A DNA stretch of 64,000 nt, taken from NCBI GenBank assembly GCA_029260215.1, contig JAJDDQ010000076.1:1-64000 (forward strand). Direction: 5' to 3'. The DNA is from Phycisphaerae bacterium. GTDB taxonomy: Bacteria; Planctomycetota; Phycisphaerae; UBA1845. Positions 16,359-23,819 of this stretch are shown here, in pieces (the stretch's first letter is position 1; each line of letters starts with the position of its first letter). A program made the translations under genes and the position numbers. The notes under the pieces are model-generated. The model saw only the letters and a list, made by a program, of their open reading frames with translations. It had not been told where the DNA came from and searched no databases.

Positions 16359-16993
16359 GCTAATGGCTCCTGTGCTCGCTGCTGACGCTCACGCACACGC
16401 CGGTCAGCCTCATCAAACGCTTCCGTGTCGTTTTCAATATCACCCACATCCATCCTGCCCCAAATCTCCATGACCGCCTTACCCGAATCGGACAGGCTTT
16501 GCGCCCCCTCATCAATCTCAGCCGCAGTGCCGAGAATCTCATCCAGACGTTCCTGATACGCCTCCGAACGAATCCCGTCGCTCTCAATCAAGTGTCCCAA
16601 CTTGAGAATATCCGTCTCGGAAATCATACCCAGACGACTGCCCGACTCCCTGGCCCGATCCGCATTTTCCCGAAGCATGCGAAACCGCGAAACAGTGAGC
16701 AACTCCTTGCTGCGAATGTTAAGCTGCCTCGATATCATCAACTGCTCGGTCGTACGCAATTCAAACTGCTGCGCGTAAGCAAGCCGAAGCTCCGGAGCCT
16801 TCTCCGTCGCCCCCTGTTGAAAAATAGCCTGCTTCTCCGCCGCCAGTTTCTTAATGCGATTCATCTGCCGCGCACGATCCTTCTCCAGCATCAGTTCCTT
16901 CCGCCGAAGTTCGGACCGCGTCAGTTTCGACAACGGCTTCCGCCGCTTCGTCAGCCATTCAATAAACTGCATCATCGCGTCAAATATTCCCAA
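16355..16993 (-). CDS. Snf7/ESCRT-III-like protein B
   Basis: A 212-residue soluble, almost all-helical protein. It starts MGIFDAMMQF and then has a strongly basic helical region (residues 16-110, including LTRSELRRKELMLEKDRAR and AYAQQFELRTTEQLMISRQL). An acidic helical half (120-200) follows, with DEGAQSLSDSGKAVMEIW. Size, charge order and helix layout match the ESCRT-III/PspA superfamily and parallel Snf7-like A, though direct sequence identity is low. The TTG start at 16993 is preferred to the ATG seven codons in because of GAGG just upstream and the MGIF start mirroring MGLF in protein A. ATGA overlap with pspC. Confidence 0.5.
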   Translation of the reverse strand: MGIFDAMMQFIEWLTKRRKPLSKLTRSELRRKELMLEKDRARQMNRIKKLAAEKQAIFQQGATEKAPELRLAYAQQFELRTTEQLMISRQLNIRSKELLTVSRFRMLRENADRARESGSRLGMISETDILKLGHLIESDGIRSEAYQERLDEILGTAAEIDEGAQSLSDSGKAVMEIWGRMDVGDIENDTEAFDEADRRVRERQQRAQEPLA

Positions 16994-17042
16994 TATTCCT
17001 CAATATCTCTCAGTCTACGCACACCACCAGCACACCACCCGC

Positions 17043-17115
17043 TTAGCCGTGTCGCGTGCGACACGAACAAGTCCCCCCCCCGTTTAGCCGTGTCGCGTGC
17101 GACACGAACCAGTCC
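17043..17115. repeat. Pair of repeats carrying a perfect 16-bp palindrome
   Basis: TTAGCCGTGTCGCGTGCGAC plus ACGAAC(A/C)AGTCC appears twice (17043-17074 and 17083-17115). Each holds the palindrome GTGTCGCGTGCGACAC (17049-17064 and 17090-17105), able to form a seven-base-pair hairpin. It lies in the 150-bp gap downstream of the winged-helix/Snf7 gene and upstream of Snf7-like B. It could be an mRNA-processing or attenuation hairpin, a paired operator, or a REP-like repeat. Confidence 0.8.
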
Positions 17116-17143
17116 AAGAAAGCGCCAATTTCACACCACCCCC

Positions 17144-18613
17144 CTAACCCGCCTCCGGCTTCGCCCGAGATCGCGAGTCATCAGACCCATCCAACTCCTC
17201 CGAAGAATACTCACGATCCGGCGGCGCAGGCGCCTCCGTCAAACGCTGTTCCCCGACAGACGAATCCCGCACAACCTCCGCCGACCGCTCCGCCGTCGAA
17301 GAATCCACCGCCGCCGGCGCTTCAAACTCCCGCAAAATCGCCAGCTCATCCTCGTCCATCGCCACCTCAGCCACACCCGCCTCCATCTGCCCGATCAACT
17401 CCGCATCCACCTGCAAGGATTCCAGCATCTCCTCCGCCTGAACCGCATTCTCGGTCAGCTCCTCCGTCGAAGGCAACTGAGCCATGTTGCCCTGCTGAAT
17501 CAGCGTCAGATTGTGAATATCCGTGCTGATAATGTTGATCTGCTTGTTCAGCATGTTGGCCGTCGTGTTCTGCCGGCCTATGTCCTTGCGCAACTGTCCC
17601 AATTGGGCAGCCAACCGCTTGCGCACAACCTGCGACGCATTCTCCCGCCCCTGACGCAGCAGGTCCGCCTCCTTCTTTTCCAGCTTGCCGATGTCCCCGT
17701 ACATCTGATCCCGACGCTGAGCCAGTTGCGCACGGCGCTCCGCCAGCACATTGATTTTCTCGGCCTCGTCGCCTTCTTTGGAAAACAACTGCTTGATTCG
17801 ATCGACGACATTCATGGTTCGCTTCTCCGCCGAGCCTGTAACCGCCCCGCGATACAACAGGATTTCACCCGACTTGCGCGTAATGCGCAACGCGGGATCA
17901 GACCCCGCAATCTTCTCTACAGCCCGCCCGACCAGCGCGACCGGCAGCCCCAATTTCGTCGCCAGTGTGGACGCAGTCACGCCCGAAGTCAGCAGATCCG
18001 CACTGCGGGCCGTCAATTCGTCACGCACACGACCAATCTTGTCACTATCCCCTTCCGGGTCGAACAAGTCCAGAACCTCTTTGGGCAATTCCTCCACAGC
18101 ACTGGACACCTGCCAGCCACCACCCGAAGTCGGCTCGACCAGCACCAGCGTCACATGCGGCAGGTCAACCTTCAGCTTCCGCGCCGACTCGGTAAACCCC
18201 GAAGGGGCACACACCCCGACCACATGCTCCACCGCCCCATCCCCGACGATCTTGCGCACGTGATCCTGCAACTCTGCCAAGTCGATCGGACTCGGGTCAG
18301 CTCCAGTCACCAGCTCGTCAAACGGACTAAGCACCGACGCAATCACAACCCCCGTCGCCCGCCGACCAAACCACCACCTGCGTTCAAAACCGTGCAGTGC
18401 GATCGACCGATTGTGCGGCAACTCCTTCAGCCGATCCCGATCATAAACGCGATGTCGGGCCATCACCGCACGCAGACGATCCGAATCATCACCGCGAATC
18501 GTCTTCCAGATCGAACCCTGAAAATGCTTGCCCTTAGCCGACTCCAGCTTCCCATCCACGCCCGCGAGGTAAGCCGACTCCGTCTTCAACATCTTGAGGG
18601 CGTATTCGTTCAT
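17144..18613 (-). CDS. Winged-helix plus Snf7-like protein (CHMP7-like layout)
   Basis: 489 residues. Residues 85-175 form an alpha/beta region of unknown kind (VVIASVLSPFDELV, HVTLVLVEPTSGGGW). Residues 195-256 resemble a winged helix (SGVTASTLATKLGLPVALVG, ending RKSGEILLYRG). Residues 267-432 are Snf7-like: MNVVDRIKQLFSKEG, a basic helical hairpin (LEKKEADLLRQGRENASQVV), then acidic helices and MDEDELAILREF, close to the acidic end of CHMP4. A disordered acidic tail follows. The reading frame extends to 18664, but those codons belong to a MITE; the ATG at 18611-18613 is the true start and was rebuilt by the target duplication. Before insertion it would have overlapped the zinc-ribbon gene as ATGA. 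Confidence 0.6.
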   Translation of the reverse strand: MNEYALKMLKTESAYLAGVDGKLESAKGKHFQGSIWKTIRGDDSDRLRAVMARHRVYDRDRLKELPHNRSIALHGFERRWWFGRRATGVVIASVLSPFDELVTGADPSPIDLAELQDHVRKIVGDGAVEHVVGVCAPSGFTESARKLKVDLPHVTLVLVEPTSGGGWQVSSAVEELPKEVLDLFDPEGDSDKIGRVRDELTARSADLLTSGVTASTLATKLGLPVALVGRAVEKIAGSDPALRITRKSGEILLYRGAVTGSAEKRTMNVVDRIKQLFSKEGDEAEKINVLAERRAQLAQRRDQMYGDIGKLEKKEADLLRQGRENASQVVRKRLAAQLGQLRKDIGRQNTTANMLNKQINIISTDIHNLTLIQQGNMAQLPSTEELTENAVQAEEMLESLQVDAELIGQMEAGVAEVAMDEDELAILREFEAPAAVDSSTAERSAEVVRDSSVGEQRLTEAPAPPDREYSSEELDGSDDSRSRAKPEAG

Positions 18614-18618
18614 GAATC

Positions 18619-18906
18619 GTAACTCTTCAGCCAAGTGCAATGTGAAGCCAGAATCCGATTCCACATTGCTGACGCCGCTGACGGTCGCAACTGAGCCGCG
18701 GCGACAGGAAACAATCTTTTCCCCCCTTGCAAAGGGGGGATACAGGGGGGTCCGGACCGGCGCAACGCCTCGCTTTGCAAGAAGAACCTCCCCCGACCCC
18801 TCCTTCTAAAGGAGGGGAGAAAAAAGGCAGTCATCGTGTTTGTACGAGCAAATCTCGCCCAAACATTGTAGCCGCCGCCCGACATTGCACTTGGCTGACC
18901 TGTTAG
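18619..18906. mobile_element. IS66-derived MITE, family B, copy B1
   Basis: A 288-bp element. Its ends share the 17-base block TCAGCCAAGTGCAATGT as inverted repeats, preceded by GTAACTCT on the left and CTAACAGG on the right. A perfect 8-bp direct repeat CATGAATC flanks it (18611-18618 and 18907-18914). Inside are two G/C-rich hairpin blocks (around 18720-18750 and 18800-18825). It is inserted at the start codon of the winged-helix/Snf7 gene, which lies in the left duplication, and provides the present stop of the zinc-ribbon gene. Confidence 0.88.
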
Positions 18907-19169
18907 CATGAATCCAACCGCTGCCCGCACTGTCCACAAAACTTAGCCTCACGACGATTACGCTTCCCGCAACCCGCCCGTGTGCAGACACGCTGCCTGC
19001 CCGGTCCATGTCGCCCCCGAGCCGCCGCTCCCGAATCAACGCCGAACAAAGCTCCGATGCCCAGAAAAACCGAGCGAAAGACAGTCACAATCAGGCTGGC
19101 AGCCAAAAAGAAAACACCAACCACTACCGCGACAGCAGCCACCGCAACAAATAGCGCAAAGTTGGTCAA
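18903..19169 (-). CDS. Small membrane-anchored zinc-ribbon protein
   Basis: 88 residues. The N-terminus is hydrophobic (FALFVAVAAVAVVVGVFFLAA and a second shorter helix). The C-terminus is a zinc ribbon with cysteines in CTRAGCGKRNRREAKFCGQC. The start is a TTG preceded by a strong GGAGGG. The last two codons, TGC TAA, come partly from MITE B1; without the insertion the frame would read TTG GAT TCA TGA, giving an ATGA overlap with the winged-helix/Snf7 gene. Its ribbon resembles those at the end of the adjacent kinase, so it may be a partner or adaptor in the same complex. Function unknown. Confidence 0.72.
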   Translation of the reverse strand: MTNFALFVAVAAVAVVVGVFFLAASLIVTVFRSVFLGIGALFGVDSGAAARGRHGPGRQRVCTRAGCGKRNRREAKFCGQCGQRLDSC

Positions 19170-19194
19170 CGCAGCACGCCCTCCGTCGTTAGAC

Positions 19195-19481
19195 GTAACT
19201 CTTCAGCCACGGGCAACGCGAAGCCACGATTTGCCCTCGCCTTGCGATTTGCCCTCGCCTTGCGACATGAAACGATCTTTTCCCCCCTTGCAAAGGGGAG
19301 ATACAGGGGGGTCTGGATCGAAGTAACGCTTCGGTTCGCAAAAATAACCTGATTCTGGACGCTCCCGCCCTGGTCACGTCCAGCCTCCTTTGCAAGGAGG
19401 GGAGGAAGAGGGTTGTTGTCGCATCCACAATACCCAACTGTGTCTATCGCCATTTGACATTGCACATGGCTGAACTCTTAC
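19195..19481. mobile_element. IS66-derived MITE, family B, copy B2
   Basis: A 287-bp element with the same orientation and internal hairpins as B1. The ends begin GTAACTCTTCAGCCACGGGC and, on the other strand, GTAAGAGTTCAGCCATGTGC. Flanking direct repeats are CGTTAGAC (19187-19194) and CGTTAAAC (19482-19489), one mismatch in eight. The right duplication contains the stop codon of the kinase gene. A nine-base stretch (GATTTGCCCTCGCCTTGC) is duplicated near its left end. It separates the kinase from the zinc-ribbon gene. Confidence 0.85.
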
Positions 19482-19483
19482 CG

Positions 19484-20500
19484 TTAAACGATCCCGACTC
19501 TCAAATCCTTTCCGCAGTGAATGCAGAAAAAATCCGTTCCATGCACGTAGGCCCGACACCGATCGCAACGCGGCACCGATTCGACCATCTGACTGCCGCA
19601 ATGAATACAGAACTGATCGCCGCGTTCGACCGGCTTCGAGCACGAACAGCAAACCGATGACGACACCGGCGCTTGCGGCGGAACCGGAGGCGGTGCGTTA
19701 GATGACAACCCAGCCAACATCTCCGCCGCGTTCGCATAGCGACGCTCGCGACGGGCGTAGCAGCGTCTGAACACCTCATCCAGCCGCCCGGGCACCTCAG
19801 GCCGAAGATTACTCGGAACCTCCGCGCCATGCGGGCGCTTTCCGGTCAGCATCTCGAACAACACAATACCGCACGAATAAAGATCGCTGCGACCGTCCGA
19901 CTCGCCACTCTCACGCTGCTCCGGTGCCATGTACGCAATCGTACCAGCCATGCCCGGGTTCGCGTCGCTGCCGGATTGAAGAATCGACTGCGCAGTCAGC
20001 CCCCCGACCCGCCCCAGACCGAAGTCCGCCACCTTGACGTCCTCTTCACGCACCTGCCCAATACGCTCCGACGAAACACACAACAACGTGTTGGCCGGCT
20101 TGACGTCACGATGAATCACGCCCGCCTCGTGCGCCGTCTCAAGCGCCCGCAACATCCCGCGCATCACCGTCTCCGCCGAGTCGATCGGCATACCCTGCGG
20201 ATGGGCATCGATAGCGGTGCGCAGCGTGTCGCCGGGCACAAATTCCATAATCAGATACGGCGGATCGCTGAAGGGATCGAGGTCTATCGCGCGAACGATA
20301 TTCGGATGCCGCAAGCCGTGGATCGTAACACCCTCGCGACGCAGATTCTGAACATAGTCCGCGTCCGTCGGAATCTTGATGGCCACCAACTCGTCGAACA
20401 TGTGATGCTTGGCCCGCCAGACTTGGCCGAAGCTGCCGCAACCGACCAGCTCTTCAAGCAGGTAATTGTTGATGCGTTGTCCGGGTTGCGGCACGGGCAT
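19484..20500 (-). CDS. Ser/Thr protein kinase with C-terminal double zinc ribbon
   Basis: 338 residues. The kinase domain (about 1-265) has the glycine loop GCGSFGQV, the lysine in VAIKIP, catalytic HRDVKPAN, DFG in VADFGLGR, and an APE motif in YMAPEQRE, so it should be active. After a short Pro-rich linker come two zinc ribbons: CCSCSKPVERGDQFCIHCG and CDRCRAYVHGTDFFCIHCG. No membrane helix. It begins 37 bp after a four-helix membrane protein gene and, before MITE B2, would have been about 20 bp from the zinc-ribbon gene. By position it is the likely regulator of the ESCRT-like genes downstream. Confidence 0.92.
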   Translation of the reverse strand: MPVPQPGQRINNYLLEELVGCGSFGQVWRAKHHMFDELVAIKIPTDADYVQNLRREGVTIHGLRHPNIVRAIDLDPFSDPPYLIMEFVPGDTLRTAIDAHPQGMPIDSAETVMRGMLRALETAHEAGVIHRDVKPANTLLCVSSERIGQVREEDVKVADFGLGRVGGLTAQSILQSGSDANPGMAGTIAYMAPEQRESGESDGRSDLYSCGIVLFEMLTGKRPHGAEVPSNLRPEVPGRLDEVFRRCYARRERRYANAAEMLAGLSSNAPPPVPPQAPVSSSVCCSCSKPVERGDQFCIHCGSQMVESVPRCDRCRAYVHGTDFFCIHCGKDLRVGIV

Positions 20501-20537
20501 GCGTCACATTCCTCCGTTGCACAAACGACCACGGCGA

Positions 20538-20939
20538 CTACTCCATACGTTCCGCGAGGTAGTCACAGACCAGAAAATTATAGACGCCGGCGGACAGGAA
20601 TCCAAGCATCGCCACCACCCACGTCAACGCGCCGTGAATGCCCCATTCCGACAACCAGAACGCGACAAGAACATCGACAGCCAGAAACCCGATCAGCATC
20701 ATCGCAGCCGCCGCGTTCGACTCCAGCTTGATCACCTTCGCCGGCACGAAAAACATCGCCCACGGAAAAACGATCGCGAATCCGATCCACGCCAGGGCGT
20801 CCTTGATCGTCTCCCACAAAGCGCGCAGCGACTCCGGATGCTTCCAGAACCAAATCAGCGAAGCCGCCGTCGCGACGATCAAGATCGCCGTCAGCACCTT
20901 TCCGCCCACAAATTGTGCGATGCCGGCCCACATGAACAT
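20538..20939 (-). CDS. Four-helix membrane protein of unknown function
   Basis: 133 residues with four predicted membrane helices (roughly 10-30, 48-70, 76-96 and 105-125) and no recognised domain. It has no signal-peptide cleavage site or catalytic motif that I can see. It is the first gene of the run that leads through the kinase into the ESCRT-like genes, 37 bp upstream of the kinase start, which suggests co-transcription. It might be a membrane sensor or anchor, but that is guilt by position only. Confidence 0.65.
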   Translation of the reverse strand: MFMWAGIAQFVGGKVLTAILIVATAASLIWFWKHPESLRALWETIKDALAWIGFAIVFPWAMFFVPAKVIKLESNAAAAMMLIGFLAVDVLVAFWLSEWGIHGALTWVVAMLGFLSAGVYNFLVCDYLAERME

Positions 20940-21125
20940 TCACACACATCGTCGCCCGGAGCATCGCAACGTCGCAATCATCACTCCGAAACGGACTTTC
21001 AAGCCAACTCAAGCATACCACGGCAAACGCGCCGGGGCGATTACAATCGACACGCCGGAATTGAATCGGGGCGCGCAAACCACACAATCGCCCGCTCAGA
21101 CATGCTATTCGTGTGATGGACGCAA

Positions 21126-22520
21126 TTATTGCGTCAAAGCCCCAGCCAACACAATACGGTTCCTGCCCAGGTCCTTGGCCTCATACAGCGCACGGTCAGC
21201 CGCACCCACAAATTCATCGGCGGACCCTGCCTCACAAGCAGCCAGCGACGCGATGCCGATGCTCATGCTCACCTTCGCGGACGCCGCCACCTCCGGCAAT
21301 TCATTCGCCAGCGACCACTGAAAATCGTGGCGAATGCGTTCCGCCAACGCGTGCGCCTGAGCGCTGCTCGAATGCGGCAACATCGCGATGAATTCGTCCC
21401 CGCCGTACCGCGCCCCCACGTCGGCTGTCCGCAATTGGCTCGTAATGGTCCTCGCCACAAGAATGAGCACCTTGTCGCCCATCAGGTGCCCGAAGATATC
21501 ATTGACCGCCTTGAAATGATCCAGATCAATCATCAACACCGAAAGGTCCGTCCCATAACGGCCTGCCTCGGAAACGCGCTGTTCAAGAAATTCGGAAAAG
21601 TGTCGGCGATTGTACAAACCCGTCAGCGGCTCACGCGATGCCAACTCGCGCAACTGCGACGTACGCTCCGCCACCCGATGCTCCAGATGAGCGTTCAGCC
21701 GAATGATTTCCTCATGTTTGTGAGCGACCTCGTCAGCCATCTTGTTCAAATTGCGCGCCAAAACACCGATCTCGTCCGTCCGGTGAATTTCGCACCGCGC
21801 CCGCAAATCGCCCGTGGAAAATCGCTGCGTCATCTCGGACATCCGCTCAAGCGGCTCCACCAGACGCCGAACCACGACGAACCCCATCGGAATAGACCCC
21901 AGAACCAGCGCAAATCCGATGCCGATCACCAAATCGGCCGCCGCATCAAATTCCGCGATCGTCCCCCCCCGATTGAGCCCCAAATGAACGTAGCCTATCA
22001 GCTCCGTCTCGTCCGAATCGCTGTTTCCAACCATGCGGTCAATCGGATACCGAACAAACAAATACTGACCGGCGTCGTCGGGCAGTACGCGCGCGATTGG
22101 AACGCCCACAATCCCGTCCGGGTCCGGGCGATCCGCCTCCTCGCCCCCACGCGACCCCAGCGTCCTTTCCGCAGCCACAATGGTCCGCTCATCCTTGTCC
22201 GTGATGTAAACAAAGTAGAACGGATCGCCGGTCACGAGATCACGAAACAGATGCTCCAGACGCTCGATTCGATCGTCGCGAAGAAAGTCCGCCGAGAGCT
22301 TCGCGATCCAGCGTGCGTGTTGCTGGGCACGCTCGCGATCCACACGCTCGCTCAACACCCACGCCTGACGGACCGCCAGCCCGCAAAGCGTGACCGCCAC
22401 GCCCGCCATCAGACCGACCACGCCCACGGTGGCTTTGAATTGCAAACCCAAAAGGGTAGCCCGCAGGCTCCGCCAAAAGGAGTCCGTTCGCGCCAAATTG
22501 GTTGAATGGGCTTCACGCAT
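21126..22520 (-). CDS. Membrane diguanylate cyclase (HAMP-GGDEF)
   Basis: 464 residues. A membrane helix near 30-52, a periplasmic sensor of about 145 residues, a second helix near 197-217, a HAMP segment (RRLVEPLERMSEMTQRFSTGDL), a short coiled coil and a GGDEF domain. The active site RYGGDEF is intact, and an RxxD inhibitory site (RTAD) sits five residues before GGDEF, so product feedback by c-di-GMP is expected. It makes c-di-GMP in the cytoplasm in response to an outside signal. The 186-bp gap to the four-helix protein shows no clear promoter. c-di-GMP often controls exopolysaccharide clusters like the one at 45-64 kb. Confidence 0.93.
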   Translation of the reverse strand: MREAHSTNLARTDSFWRSLRATLLGLQFKATVGVVGLMAGVAVTLCGLAVRQAWVLSERVDRERAQQHARWIAKLSADFLRDDRIERLEHLFRDLVTGDPFYFVYITDKDERTIVAAERTLGSRGGEEADRPDPDGIVGVPIARVLPDDAGQYLFVRYPIDRMVGNSDSDETELIGYVHLGLNRGGTIAEFDAAADLVIGIGFALVLGSIPMGFVVVRRLVEPLERMSEMTQRFSTGDLRARCEIHRTDEIGVLARNLNKMADEVAHKHEEIIRLNAHLEHRVAERTSQLRELASREPLTGLYNRRHFSEFLEQRVSEAGRYGTDLSVLMIDLDHFKAVNDIFGHLMGDKVLILVARTITSQLRTADVGARYGGDEFIAMLPHSSSAQAHALAERIRHDFQWSLANELPEVAASAKVSMSIGIASLAACEAGSADEFVGAADRALYEAKDLGRNRIVLAGALTQ

Positions 22521-22692
22521 CCGCTAACAGGCCGCCAACCTACGTCCGGTATCATTCGAGACCAGACGCTGGTTTCATCGGCAGCGTCGCGCGCAGACTC
22601 CAAAACACAGACCGGTCGCGCAACGATGTGTTCATTTATCGGACCAAAAATAATAATCCGGTAAAAACAGGCCGCCGCCAGCCAGAGACGGC

Positions 22693-23703
22693 CTACTCGG
22701 GACGGCTGGTAACCTCGAAGTCCGTCGGGATGCCCGCCCGCGTGCGCAACTGAGCCAGGTGCTCCTGGACCTCCTTGGCCATTCTCGAATTCGGGAATTC
22801 TTCCGTGATTTGCAGGCCGGTCGCGAGCGCGTCCTGCCAGCGGTGCTCGCGCACGGCGAACTGAAACTGCACGCCAAGCTGCTGCAGCCGCTCCTTGTAG
22901 AGGTCGCGCGCCTCCGATTCGAGCAGGCGGGCTTCCGCCCTGCTCAGGTAAGGATCCAATTCCTTCAGAATGTCCAGGCACCGCTCGATGTTGTTATTCA
23001 CGACGCCCTCACGCCAATCCGCGATCATCTGATGCTTGTAGGCCTCACGTTTTTGATCAAGCACCTTCCAAAGCTCGGTGACCCGCGGATCGTTCGGCAT
23101 AACCTTATCCAGCCGCTCGATTTCCGCCCTGGCTTCAGGCCAGCGGTGTTTTTCCAGAAGCGAATGCACGTGAACGATGACCTGTTTGAGCTTGGCTTTG
23201 AACGCCTCGGTGCAGGCGTCGCGAATCTCCACACGGAGCTTCTCCGCCTCTTCGCGCTGCCCCAACCGCGTCTCAAGATCGTCGATCAGGTGGAACGCCG
23301 CGTCAAAATCCTCCCGGCGAACTTCCTCATAAATCGCCCCACGCAGCGCATCCCGCTCCTGATCGCGATGGGCGATCGACTTGGCTGCCTCGGAAATTGA
23401 CGTGTTCTCCTGAACCTTGTCCAAAGCCTTGGCGAGTTTTTCAAGGACGTCGCTCAGCTCGAAGACTTGCGAATGGAGACGGGCGGTGTGCGACTCAACC
23501 TTCAGCGCCAAGCGGATCAGCACCTGGGCCACCACGCTCACGCATATCATCGCACCACCGACGATAATCAGCCAGATTCCACGCGGCTCCGCGTATTTCA
23601 ACGCGCCGAGCGCGGTCACTGCCACGCCGCCCACGATTCCCACTGAAACCGCAGCCGTGCCGAGATGTTGAACGCGTGAAAGTCGCGATGGCGAGGAGTA
23701 CAT
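22693..23703 (-). CDS. Membrane-anchored TPR-like protein
   Basis: 336 residues. Two membrane helices near the N-terminus (HLGTAAVSVGIVGGVAVTALGA and GIWLIIVGGAMICVSVVAQ region), a coiled coil (VFELSDVLEKLAKALDKVQ), then about 230 residues of helical hairpins with the TPR spacing (EEVRREDFDAAFHLIDDLE, KHRWPEARAEIERLDKVMP, EHRWQDALATGLQITEEFP). Probably a scaffold on the inner face of the membrane. The frame extends to a TTG at 23775 but the ATG at 23703 with GGGA upstream gives a more natural start. No specific function recognised. Confidence 0.7.
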   Translation of the reverse strand: MYSSPSRLSRVQHLGTAAVSVGIVGGVAVTALGALKYAEPRGIWLIIVGGAMICVSVVAQVLIRLALKVESHTARLHSQVFELSDVLEKLAKALDKVQENTSISEAAKSIAHRDQERDALRGAIYEEVRREDFDAAFHLIDDLETRLGQREEAEKLRVEIRDACTEAFKAKLKQVIVHVHSLLEKHRWPEARAEIERLDKVMPNDPRVTELWKVLDQKREAYKHQMIADWREGVVNNNIERCLDILKELDPYLSRAEARLLESEARDLYKERLQQLGVQFQFAVREHRWQDALATGLQITEEFPNSRMAKEVQEHLAQLRTRAGIPTDFEVTSRPE

Positions 23704-23819
23704 CCGTGAATCCCGTCCTGGACCGATAAACGCTGCCTCACCACCTAATGTAGGTTCTGGGTCAGCTTGGGTCAACTTGGCAAATTACGCGCGCGTCACG
23801 GTCAATTCGCCTGGAGCGA

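Noticed and set aside
15296..16993. Calling the helical proteins simply PspA
   Set aside because: Not ruled out at superfamily level, but the MGLF/MGIF starts, acidic C-terminal halves, MIM-like tail and MIT-AAA neighbour fit the ESCRT-III branch better. A profile search would settle it.
15987..17115. A CRISPR-like array in the ESCRT-like locus
   Set aside because: Only two units of each repeat, no unique spacers of constant length and no cas genes.
16499..18622. A 707-codon open frame on the plus strand
   Set aside because: It is antisense to Snf7-like B and the winged-helix/Snf7 gene; composition is Arg/His/Pro/Gln-rich with no domain, as expected for a shadow frame in GC-rich DNA.
18614..18664. 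A 17-residue N-terminal extension of the winged-helix/Snf7 protein
   Set aside because: These codons come from MITE B1; the start codon at 18613 lies in the target duplication.
21129..22505. A 458-codon plus-strand frame
   Set aside because: Antisense shadow of the diguanylate cyclase gene, whose motifs are intact on the minus strand.
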